Origin: Atrichornis clamosus
Taxonomy: Eukaryota > Chordata > Aves > Passeriformes > Menuridae
DNA: 64,000 nucleotides
Reading direction: 5' to 3'
Assembly (NCBI GenBank): GCA_013400975.1
Contig: WBMZ01011713.1
Location: 124,001-188,000 of the forward strand
Position numbers and translations under genes: made by a program. Under the pieces are notes generated by a model that was given only the letters and a program-made list of their open reading frames with translations, was not told the DNA's origin and made no database searches. Positions within the stretch are counted from its first letter, which is position 1. Each line of letters starts with the position of its first letter. Below, in pieces: positions 54,767-64,000 of the stretch.

Positions 54767-56585
54767 CTAGCCCTTTTCTAGGGCTTCTTCCTGGTCTTGT
54801 CCTACGGTTCCTCTTAGAGGGATCACATCTACGGAATGGCCAGCTGTTGCCAAACTTTCCTCCTCCAGCAGCTCCTTCTGAACAGAGACCATGGCATCTT
54901 GTAACTGCTGAGTCCATGCTCTGGCACAACTGGCACCTTCATGGTCCTTCTTCTTGGTGTTCTCCTCTGGGACCTGGGTCACCTCTGTGTTGCCTCCATA
55001 GAAACCTCTGGTCCCGTTGATGAAACCTCTGTTCACATTGACCATATGGACTTTTCTTCCAACTCTTTTCTTCTTTTTCCTGGTCTTGTTCTGGAAGAAG
55101 AGGCAGGTGAAGACCTGCTTGAAACGCTTGCGGAAATGCTTGGAGATGAGGGCATAGACAATGGGGTTGAGGCAGGAGTTGGTGTACGAAAGGCAGTGGG
55201 AAGCCAGGCGGCAAGCGTAAGTGGCCCGGTTGAAGGGAAAGTGGCCAAACCAGAAGCAGAGGATGACCACATGGTGGGGTAGCCAGCAGAGGCAGAACAG
55301 GATGGCCACAGTAACGATCATCTTGGTGACCTTACGCTTGGCTTTCCGAGACTCTGAAATTCTTTCTATGGGGTCTACAGAGGTCCACAAGAACTTGATG
55401 GTCCTCATGTATGCCAGGCTTACCACGGTCACGGGCAGCAGGTATCCAAATACAAATGTGAGGATGTCCAGAACCTTTCGGCGCTGGTCCTCCCAGACGG
55501 GGACACAGATGGGCACACCATGGTAATGGATTATCTGGTAGTAACTGAGGTAAGGCCCTGCAAAGAGCAGTGACAGTGACCAGATTACTACAATGGCTGC
55601 TCCTGCATTTCGGGAGGTGCGGAGATCCCGGGACTTCAGTGGATAGCGAATGGCCAAGTACCTGGTGAGGAGAGGAAGAAGAAGAGACAAAACACGAGTG
55701 AGATGACGTATTTCTCCTGCCCTGTGGGCTGCCATTTGTGCACTCCTTCCCATGCAGTCACCCATCTCTTCCCTCCCAAACCTTTTGGGAGTGAGAGTTA
55801 CAGTGAATTCACAAAGATATGACAGTCATCCCAACAGCCAGTCTGGGGTCTCCATCACCACCCTGCTCTGCTAGCTCAGGAAGGGCAAAGCAGTGTGCCT
55901 CTTGAACCACATAAGAGAAGGATAGGAGCAGGACTCTCATGTTTCCACTGAGCTGTGTTGCTGCCCCAGGGGTTTTGCAGTTCTTGATTAAGCATGGCGA
56001 ACACTCCTCCTTCCCAAGTGAGGGCTGGTTAAGTAGGCTGAGAGCCTGGCTTGGTGGAGGGAGAGGGCATGCCGAGCTGGGGAGGCTGGCTCTGCTAGCC
56101 CTGTCTCTGGGCAGACATGACCTACTTCTTACAGGACACCCGACAGGGTAAGAAATGGCCTTTCACCCTTTATCTCGAGGGTGGCAAAACACATTGTCCC
56201 TGAGCTGCAGAACTCAAGGGAAAGGGGACACTTACCTGTCAACAGAGACGGCAGCCAGGGTAAAGCTGCTGGCATACATAGTGAGGTAGATCAGGAAATG
56301 CACAGCCTTGCAGGCAAAGGCCCCAAAGAGCCACCCATCCAGGGTGTAAATGGTGGCCTGGAAAGGGACACAGCAGATAATGAAGCACAGGTCGGCCACG
56401 GCCAGGTTAAGGATGAAGAGGTTGGTGGTGGAGTACTTGACTTGGCCATTCCACAGCAGCACAGCCAGCACCAGTCCGTTGCCCACAGTACCCACAAGGA
56501 AGATGAGGGAAAAGATGATGGGCACAATAATCCCTGCTGCTCGTAGCTCCAGGCTGTCAGAAGAGGTGTTCAATCCTCCCAGCAT
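54767..56585 (-). CDS. GALR3: Galanin receptor (GALR3-type)
   Basis: A class A, Gi-type neuropeptide GPCR for galanin/spexin. There are two coding exons, 56236-56585 and 54767-55661, giving 414 residues. The intron interrupts the DRY codons after TM3, as in GALR2/GALR3. I start at [10 protein letters not shown] because it gives the family N-terminal length, has an A at -3, and has an N-glycosylation site (NTS). Motifs: [10 protein letters not shown] (TM1), LNLAVADL (TM2), [21 protein letters not shown] (TM3 and loop 2; positions about 103-123), [18 protein letters not shown] (TM6) and [10 protein letters not shown] (NPxxY, TM7). The run [20 protein letters not shown] and [14 protein letters not shown] match GALR3 more closely than GALR1/2, and the ANKRD54-GCAT neighbourhood agrees. 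Avian catalogues may call it GALR2-like. The C-tail is longer than in human (368 residues) and includes a basic [12 protein letters not shown]. Confidence 0.9.
55662..56235 (-). other. GALR3 intron within the DRY motif
   Basis: A 574 bp phase-2 intron (AG|G for the Arg of DRY). It contains nothing else that I recognise. Confidence 0.85.
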
Positions 56586-56610
56586 CTTACTGTCAGACTC
56601 CAGGGACCTG
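56586..56610 (-). promoter_or_regulatory. Splice acceptor for a GALR3 5' UTR intron
   Basis: Twenty-two bases upstream of the chosen GALR3 start codon the minus strand has a pyrimidine tract and CCCCATGCAG, then GTCCCTGGAG. This suggests a non-coding first exon further right, and argues against using the upstream in-frame ATGs as the start. Confidence 0.55.
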
Positions 56611-59139
56611 CATGGGGAGAAAGAGATAAACCCCCAGGATGCCTGTCCCCAGCCTTTGACACCCACATTTCTCCCAGAGATGCCAATCCCCACCAGCTGG
56701 TTAAATGATGCCACCAAGACCCTCATGATGTTGCTGACAAGACTGCTCTTGGGATCAGTCAGCCCACATCTGCCTTGGCTTGAGCGGAGCTGAAGCCCCT
56801 CTCTCTTGCCCAGATTCACATCCCCATCAGAGCATCTCCTGTGCTCCCAGCACCCCAAAGGATCCCCTCTGCCCTGCCACCTGGCCTCCCCTATGTTCCT
56901 CCTACATCCCCAAAGCTGCTAAACCCTTGGGATTGATTGCTTGCTTTGGAAAGTCTAAACTCTGGCTAGTGTTCAACAGGATTTGGCCACGAGGCCAGGG
57001 AGAAGGGGGTTCCAATGGGCTGCAAGTGGTCCTGGCACACTCAACCCAGGGCTGTGCCACCTCTGGCAGCAGGGACTTGATGCCTGGATCACACCCCACA
57101 GCAGCAGCACCCCAACACATTCCTACCCCAAGGGAACTCCTTAAGCTGGGACCCTAGAGCTGGCTGCTCCTTGCTCCCTGTGCAGTAGTTATGCTTCACA
57201 GAGGAGAGACAACTAAGGGCACCTTTTCCTTATGCTGAGACGTGGTCACAGGCTGGATGGTGGCAGCAGGGTGAGGATGGGGAGGAGACTGTGGAGACCC
57301 CTGAAATACAACATGATGATCACTGTGAAGGAGTCTGTTATTACCACAGCTCAAGGTACTGTGATTTGCTGCAAAACTTCCTCCAGCCCTGAGTAACACT
57401 GTGCTGAGGCAGGGAGCGCCAACAGCTTATCTCCGAACGAGCCTTCCCCTTGTTGTGCTATCATTAGAACAAATTGTCCTTCTCTGAGCAATAACTGAGA
57501 GGGAAAGACACTGTTATCTAGCTACTGCTGACAAGCAATTAACCTGTTTTTGGATCATGCAAGCTCCTTCACCCCATGCTCTCCCAGCTCACGCCACTTC
57601 TGCTTCCCAGCTTCTTTGTGTATCAAACCAAAAGACTGTCCCTGCCTTTCTGGCTCTTTGGTCCCCTCTGTCCTACTGATAACTACCCTCCAGTTTATCC
57701 AGCTTATCCATCTGACCCCATGAGATCTCCTTACTGGAGCAGAGGAGCCTGGTCTCCCTCTGGGCATGCATGCGCACCAGGGTGGCTCTGCTCAAGGAGC
57801 CTGAGACCACCTCTCAGCTTTGGAAGTCAGCACTCACCTTTTTGAGGAAGGGCCTGCAGCTTTGCCACTCGCTCAGGGAGACCTCCAGTCCAGCCCATGC
57901 AGTGGTGGCAGGAGGATGCAGACCACCAAAGAGTTTATCTGGGTTTGGTCACCCCAGTCACTCCTGCCCTGTGCTCCGCTGCCTCCTGCACCCACCAGAA
58001 GCTCTGCTTTCTCTCCTTCTGGAGCTGCTCTCCTCTCTCTCTGACTCCCCCTTTTCCCTCCCTCTGCTCTTGCTGCTGATCCATAGTTCTCCGTTGTTTT
58101 TTTTCCCCTTTCCCTGAGGTTGGGTTTGGAGTTAACTCCTCTCTGCCCAGCTTTCCTGCAGGCTTAGCTGCTCCCTGCTCCTCCTGCTGAGGAGGGGGTG
58201 GCAGAGAAAAAGCCCACTGCTCTCTGTTAGAAGAGGGAGGATGGAGAAGGGCAGGATCCCATGGACCCCAGTGACCGCCACTCGATGCTGGTTGTTCAGG
58301 ACATGTTGTCCAACACCTCTGGGAAATGTGAATATCCCACCACTGCGAGCCTCATCCCTGCCCTGTCCCCGGGATAGGGCCCTAAACCCTTTGGAGGATG
58401 AGCAATTATTTGCTCTTATTAATTAATTATTAGTTGTTATTAATTAATTGTTTGTAGCATGGCACTGAGCAGATCGAGCCCCTCCCACAAATGTCTGCCC
58501 TAGGGAAGAAGGAGAAAGTGGATTTTGGTTTCCATCCAGTCGAGGTCTGCCCTCCACCAGTACTGCAGTATGGGAGGGAGGACAAAACATCCAGTATGGC
58601 CATCTCCAGAGGTCCAGCTCCATCACAGCTGCCTGGGACAGCATGGGTGCTGGCTGATGTGTCAAGACATGGCAGTGACCCACACAGCCCTCCTGCCCCA
58701 CCACCCTGCTGCTGTGGCCATCCTCAGGACCTGTGCCCTGAGGACTTCCAGGTGCGCTAAGATAAAGTGCAGCTCGGTGATTCTTTCTCAGCAAGACTCA
58801 AATGCCACCAGCTTCCCTTTGCTTAGGAAGGTCCTGGGCATTTCTTCCAATGATGCAGCAGCATGTGGAGAAGGAGGTGCTGGCCCCTTCCCCTCCACAG
58901 CAGCCCCAAAATCCCCACTGGCTCAGTGGTACCCCTCGGCCTGGCAGGAATGACCATGCAGCTTCTGCCCCCGAACTGCCCCTCTGGTGGGAAGAAGCAA
59001 GGTGTCCCTGCCAGCTCCCTATCAGCTGCTGTAACCAGGGAAAAGGGGAAGGCCATGCCTCGGGACGTAGTGATAATCCAGGGGATGCGGTGGAGCGCAA
59101 GCCTGCAGCCTGACACAGCCTGCCACAGTGCCGCTCGCC
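56611..59139. other. Divergent intergenic region GALR3 / noggin-like
   Basis: About 2.5 kb separates two opposite-strand genes and must contain both promoters and probably a GALR3 5' UTR exon. One AT-rich patch at 58413-58452 has repeated TTATTAATTAATT. No coding exon is supported. Confidence 0.55.
58416..58449. repeat. Duplicated TTATTAATTAATT motif
   Basis: The 13-mer TTATTAATTAATT occurs at 58416-58428 and 58437-58449, a 21 bp period (two helical turns). The TAATTA cores are classical homeodomain sites. It lies about 690 bp upstream of the noggin-like gene. Confidence 0.6.
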
Positions 59140-59907
59140 ATGGAGGGACTACACCGCAGCTGCCTACTCGTCCTCCTCCTCTGCCTCCTCCCACCCCTGG
59201 GCATCCCAGGCCCACCGCCGCCTCTGGAGGAACCCCGGGAGCCGTCGCTGCCACCGTCCAGCACCGCTGACCTCACCGCCCAGCTGCTGCGCGGCCGCCC
59301 CTCAGCCCCGGTGCGGCCCTACAGCCTCTCGCTCTCCCCCGAGGACTATCGCTACTCCCCCAAGCCCCGGCACCTGCGCCCTGGGCGGCTGCGCCGGCTT
59401 CTGGGCGCGGCCTTCGACCCCTTCTGGATGGCGACCGAGGAGCCCCTGGGTCGCAATGGCAGCATCCTCAAGGAGAACCTGGAGTCCATGAGCAGGGACC
59501 TGACTGAGGGTGCTGGGCGATATCGCCGCAAGCTGTGGCAAGAGGTCGAGGGGCTGGAGCTGCCCACCCTGCTGCCCCCCGCCCCCGGGCTGCCCCCTGA
59601 GCTACCGGGGGCTCTGGCCCGCCGCCTGCGACAGTGGCTGGTGGAACGGGCCACCTGTCGCCTCACCTCCGCCTGGGTCGACCTGGGACCCGTCTTCTGG
59701 CCCCGCTGGGTGCGCCACACCTCGTGTGAGACCGGCCCCCCCGGCTGCTCCTGGCCCCCCGGCATGACCTGCCGCCCCGCGCAGCTCACCCGTATCAAGC
59801 TGCTGGCCTGGCACTGCTGGACGGCCCAGCAGCCCGGCCCCCCAAACTGCACCTGGCGACAGATCCCCTACCCCGTCGTGGCCGCCTGCAAGTGCTCCTG
59901 CCGCTGA
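59140..59907 (+). CDS. Noggin-family secreted antagonist (noggin-4-like)
   Basis: An intronless gene of 255 residues. The start at 59140 has GCC before ATGG and is followed by a signal peptide (about 1-24; hydrophobic core LLVLLLCLLPPLG). The family block LLGAAFDPFWMAT matches the LLGG-DP-MAT segment of noggin. The C-terminal cystine-knot domain keeps all nine cysteines of noggin in order (ATC, TSC, PGC, MTC, WHC, PNC, AAC, KC, SC), with WVDLGPVFWPRWV and the terminus CKCSCR. Potential N-glycosylation sites are NGS and NCT. It lacks noggin's basic heparin-binding run and has a different N-terminal clip region, as reported for frog noggin-4, which diffuses far and inhibits Wnt8 more than BMP. 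Paralogue choice (noggin-2 or -4) is inferred; family membership is firm. It lies between GALR3 and GCAT, where human has no noggin. Confidence 0.9.
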   Translation: MEGLHRSCLLVLLLCLLPPLGIPGPPPPLEEPREPSLPPSSTADLTAQLLRGRPSAPVRPYSLSLSPEDYRYSPKPRHLRPGRLRRLLGAAFDPFWMATEEPLGRNGSILKENLESMSRDLTEGAGRYRRKLWQEVEGLELPTLLPPAPGLPPELPGALARRLRQWLVERATCRLTSAWVDLGPVFWPRWVRHTSCETGPPGCSWPPGMTCRPAQLTRIKLLAWHCWTAQQPGPPNCTWRQIPYPVVAACKCSCR

Positions 59908-60030
59908 GGGGGCTGCGGGGGGGCTACAGAGGGACCTCCCAGTGCCTGCTCTTGCAGCCAAAAGGCCTGAAAAGGCAAACATCTGCCTTGACTCACCCTC
60001 GGAGCAGGGGGAAAATCCCCCAAAGAGAGA

Positions 60031-60036
60031 AATAAA
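60031..60036 (+). promoter_or_regulatory. Poly(A) signal of the noggin-like gene
   Basis: AATAAA lies 124 bp after the stop codon, giving a short 3' UTR and a compact single-exon transcript. Confidence 0.7.
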
Positions 60037-60059
60037 CCTTCAGAAAGGAAGTGGGGATG

Positions 60060-62735
60060 GCTGTGGTCGTTGCTCTGTCTCGCCGAAACCCCTGGGTGGA
60101 GGGTGCAGCTGCTTCGCCCCTCACCCACCAGTGCAGTGAGGCATTAGCACCAGCGGAGGCCCTTGTGCATCATTTATCTCCAGCAAAGGATGCGGGATGG
60201 AAAAATTGTGACATTGAACAGCAGGTTCAGACCCTATTTGCATCAGCCTCTGCAGGATCACTCCAAGCTGGGGCATCCCTGGCTGCCTGGGTGGGGCTCC
60301 GGGGAAAGAGCCAGTGCAGGGGATTTCCAGCAGGGAAAGGGTAGAGGAAGGTGGGTCACAGCTGGGGTTGGAAATGACAGTGTGGAGACGGGCTGGAATG
60401 CATCAGTGAGCACAGGGGCAGGCTTAGGACTGCAACAAGGCAGCCTAACCAGGGTAGAAGTGGGGGGTGGGCCGGGACCCAGGGCTGGAGGCAAATCGTG
60501 GGGCTAGGTGTATATGGAAATTGAATGGGATAGGATAGTCCCCTACCCTGAGGTAAGATGAGTGAAATATGTGGAGCCCCCACCTATCCCATCGTGTAGA
60601 GGGTGGCAGCTCCAGACCCAAGACTGCACAAGCAGCATACAGGTCAGGGGTGGGAACTGCATCCTCAAAAACTGGTGTTTGCCTCTACATTCCACTCAGC
60701 AAAACATCCTCTGTTTTCTGGGCTAAAAGCTGCCTAGAGCTGTAGATCAGACCTAGGTTGGGAGGCCTTGCAGAAATAAAGAGCAGGAGGATTTGCCTGG
60801 GAATGCAATATTAACAGGGTGCCTGCAAGTCAATGGGCACAGCATTATTCATTTTCAGAGTGCCATCATCTGACCCTCCTGCCTTCCCGGGAGCTCCAGC
60901 ACTCCCAGTCTGCTCCCCAGACAGCTTCACAGTCTGCTGCAGAACTCGGCCTTGAAGCAGGCAAAGTGCAGGGAGTCAGCTGCCGCGAGGCCTGGGAGAT
61001 ACGGAGGGGAGAGGGAGGTCAGTGTGCCTGGTGGTAAGAGGAGCAGAAGGGGGAGCTCACGTGTGCACACAAAAACAACTGTGTGCATCGCAGGAGGGAG
61101 GCTGCTGCTACTCTGGCCTGCAGCTGAGCAGCAAGACATCTGTATGGCTGCTCTCCCACTGAGGAGGACTTGAAAGCTGGAGTAGGGTTAAACTGTTTGG
61201 ATTTTCTGCCCTGAGTGAAGCAGAGGCAGCAGCAGGGCTGGCCTGCAGAAGGCCAGGGGAGATGGGAAGATTGGAGCTGGGGACCATCGGGAGAGAAGTG
61301 TGGGGGAGCATGGTACAGGCATGCAATGGAGGTGTGCAGGTAGGGAGGGCAAGGGGTGAACGTGCATTGGGCTCAAGCCCCCAGTGATTCAGTTTAGGGT
61401 CTCAACTCCCCATACCAGAGCCCATATGACTGAAGCTTCATCTCTTCCAGGTTGCAAGAGGGGCCTGAGAAGATCCCCCTGCCCTTCCCCACTACATTCC
61501 CTGTGTCAAAATACTGCCTGTTGAAAAAGATTTACAGCACCACAAGGGCCTGCAGAGGGCCCACAAGGGCCACCCACAATGTGTGGCAGAAAGGGAACTC
61601 CAGATCATAGTTTATCAGCAGGCTGAGCTCAGGGCCTGTGGAGATGGAAAATTAAACAAAATCAGCACACAGCTACACTACCAGCTGTTGTAACAGGGTT
61701 TGGTTGCAGTCCTATCAAACCTAGGGAAGGAACACATTTCTCCCCTGCTCTCTGCATCCTATAAAGCCCCACAACCCTGGATTAATGTCTATGTTCTTCT
61801 GCAATTGCTCTGGTTCAGGTCAGACACATTATTGCCCTGTATTTTGCTCCCTCACTGCCTAACACCACATAGTGACTTCAGAGCAGGTCTTTGCTGATAT
61901 GACCCAGTGCTCCAGCACCCAGGCACAGCACACCCCATTTCAGCTGGAATCTGTCCCTGGCTGCAGCTACTCATTCAGCACCTGGGCAGCTGGAAGGACA
62001 CACAATTTCTGATCTGGAGCAAAACTGATGAAAACAAAGCAATCCTAAGAGATGCCCAGGACCCACTTTTTCATGCTTGAATGCTGAAATGCTACACCAG
62101 CACATCTTGGAGGAACAAATCCAGATATTCCTGCCTCATGGAGGAAAGTTACAGGTTTCTGTCACCTGCTCTGCCCCTAGCCTCAGACAGATGCAGAGCC
62201 TCTCACCATGCTGCTGGCCTCTGTCACCTCAGCTTGCCCGCTGCTCAAAGGCCTCTCTGAAGCAAGATGTCATTCTCAGGGCATGTTTGGGAACACTGCA
62301 GCAATTGGCAAGCCTTGTAGCTGGGGACCAAGCAAGCCTCATATCTAATACCAGAGAGTGAGAAGGAGAGAAAGGAGCACCAGAGCTTCAGCTGGCCCAT
62401 GTCCTCTTTCCCTAACCAGCTGTCGATGGCACGGGTTGCAAAGGGCTTGGGAAACACCCCTGGCCTTGGTGGGGAATTGCAGCAGTCAGATCTACCAGGG
62501 TGATGCTGCTGGACCCACAGGAGAGCGTAGAAAAAGCAGGCAACCTCAGGCACATCAGAAGCGCTGTATTTCCATCAGCAGGAGAGAGCAGGAACTGCAG
62601 TGCTTCAACATCTGGACTGAGGCTTCAGGGAAGACACAGCAGTGCCTGGTCACAGCACAAGAGGATGGGGATGGGGTGCAGCTCCTGGAGGAGAAAACAG
62701 GAGGCAGACAAATATCCGCTGCACTGCGTGACACC
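60060..62735. other. Intergenic region between noggin-like gene and GCAT
   Basis: This lies between two converging genes. Only short, unsupported open frames on both strands are seen. I recognise no repeat or RNA gene. Confidence 0.5.
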
Positions 62736-62741
62736 TTTAAT
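62736..62741 (-). promoter_or_regulatory. Poly(A) signal candidate of GCAT
   Basis: ATTAAA on the minus strand, about 170 bp after the GCAT stop codon. Confidence 0.5.
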
Positions 62742-62908
62742 GACACACGTGCTGGTTGCCAGCACGCTGCAACAGCCACAGCCTCCTGCAGGCTGCGATG
62801 CCTTGAGGAATGGTCCTGCTTTTGGCAGTGTGCTGCTCAAGCTCTTTCCCCTGGCAGAGGCACTTAGTTGTGGGCAGGGATGGTGCTGAGGTGGTGTTTG
62901 CTGACCCC

Positions 62909-64000
62909 TCAAGGCAGTGCTCCATGTTTCCGTCCCACCTCAGTGAAGGCTTCCACACAGCGGTCGATGTCCTCGTCGCTGTGCACGGCTGAGATCTGGA
63001 CCCGAATGCGGGCCTTCCCCTTGGGGACCACGGGGTAGCTGAAGCCAATAACATAAATGCCTGGGGAGGAAACACAGGCAGAGTCAGAGCTGGCTGGGAA
63101 GAAAGGAGGCTGAGGTGTACTATGTGGTAGAATCTCAGTAACCACTTCCAGGCTTCAGGGTTTTCAAGGGACATCTGCTCCCAAGCATGGAAATGAGGTT
63201 TAGGGCCAGTGATGGTGGTGGAGTCCAGCATGGTAGGACAAGAGTGTTAATGTAAATCCCCTCCCTAACGGAGAAAGTAGGTGCAGCCAGCAACATCTGG
63301 GCACCACCACCAACTGTCCCTTCCCCCAGGGAATGTCTGCACACAGAGCTCCCTCCCTGGTTCACCTCTCTTCAGCATGTCCTCAGCCATCACTGATGCC
63401 AGCCGAGCATCCCCCAGCATGACCGGGCAGATGGGGTGGTCTTTCCCTGAAATGGTGAAGCCGGCTGCTGTCATCTTGCTTCTGAACCTGGTGAAGAGAA
63501 CAGCAGGATGAGTTGTGATCCCTCATCACCCCTGTCCTTGCAGGTCACTGCCTTTCTTTCCCCTGGGAGCCCTGGCCACCAGGGACTGAGTGAGGTTTGC
63601 TCCACTGTGCATCTTCTGTGCAGGGAAGAGACCTCTCCTCTTGGAGTGACCTCCTGCCACGTCCTGCCCAGCAAAATGGAACTGCAGATCCTTGAGGGGC
63701 AGATGTGTCCCAGCATACAGAGCACCCATATCTGACACATCTGCCTGCACATCTGTCTGATGCAGACAGGCACATCCTGCAGCTTCCCCTGAGCTCTAAC
63801 ATGCAAACTCTCTTCATGGCTATCACCAGGGAAGGGCAGGTGAATAAATACAGCCAGGCAACTCGTTCCTAACAAAGCTGCCCCTGCTCCCACCCCAATA
63901 TGGCCCTCTCACCGTTGGGTTTTGGCAGCCATAGACTGTGCAATGGCATTGCTCTCCATAAGCAGGTCCAGGGCCTTGGATGCACAGCCCACCACAGCAG
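62909..64000 (-). CDS. GCAT: Glycine C-acetyltransferase (2-amino-3-ketobutyrate CoA ligase), 3' end
   Basis: GCAT is a mitochondrial, PLP-dependent enzyme that with CoA splits 2-amino-3-ketobutyrate into glycine and acetyl-CoA, the second step of threonine breakdown by threonine dehydrogenase. Three exons are seen: 63913-64000 (continues past the right edge), 63366-63487 and 62909-63060 with the stop. They encode the last 119 residues, in phase, starting in [17 protein letters not shown], then [20 protein letters not shown] and the C-terminal [20 protein letters not shown], ending in KHGALP. This is the small domain of the fold-type I enzyme; the catalytic lysine exon is outside the window. 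The match to the vertebrate enzyme is close to identity. Confidence 0.96.

Noticed and set aside
56586..56858. Upstream in-frame ATGs that would extend the GALR3 N-terminus by about 90 residues
   Set aside because: A good splice acceptor lies between them and the chosen start, and the extension does not resemble any galanin receptor N-terminus.
59128..59139. GTG start four codons upstream of the noggin-like ATG
   Set aside because: The ATG at 59140 has a good context and directly begins the signal peptide. A GTG start is not expected in a vertebrate.

Overview
This is a vertebrate nuclear window, almost certainly from a bird. The evidence is spliced genes with GT/AG introns, CpG-rich promoters, introns mostly of a few hundred bases to 2 kb, CR1-type LINE fragments with the ATTCTATGATTCTATGA tail, and no mammalian SINEs. 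The species cannot be named from the sequence.

Gene order, left to right: POLR2F (-, last exon outside the window), C22orf23 (+), MICALL1 (-), EIF3L (-), ANKRD54 (+), GALR3 (-), a noggin-family gene (+) and GCAT (-, only the 3' end). Apart from the noggin gene this is the order of human 22q13.1 (GCAT-GALR3-ANKRD54-EIF3L-MICALL1-C22orf23-POLR2F). I rebuilt every exon by splice site and reading phase. C22orf23 gives 219 residues, MICALL1 930, EIF3L 564, ANKRD54 268, GALR3 414 and the noggin-like protein 255. None contains a frameshift or internal stop.

Layout. 1-6.3 kb: POLR2F and C22orf23 diverge from a 148 bp interval with ETS-like and CRE-like motifs. 7-27.7 kb: MICALL1, 16 coding exons, with three CR1 fragments. 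27.7-30.7 kb: a gap with one unexplained open exon-like segment. 30.7-39.9 kb: EIF3L. 39.9-50.1 kb: ANKRD54, which shares a CCAAT-rich 383 bp promoter interval with EIF3L; its 4.6 kb intron 2 holds an internally deleted endogenous retrovirus and an assembly artefact (a 220 bp exact duplication around a single N). 50.1-54.8 kb: no gene seen. 54.8-56.6 kb: GALR3. 59.1-60.0 kb: the noggin-like gene. 62.7-64 kb: the GCAT 3' end.

The genes are not one pathway. They are an RNA polymerase subunit, a translation-factor subunit, an endosomal recycling adaptor, a shuttling ankyrin protein, a neuropeptide GPCR, a secreted antagonist and a mitochondrial threonine-degradation enzyme, held together by conserved synteny. 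The most interesting items are the intronless noggin-like gene, which lacks the basic heparin-binding stretch of classical noggin, the unexplained exon candidate at 28.8-29.1 kb, the retroviral remnant, and the duplicated contig end.
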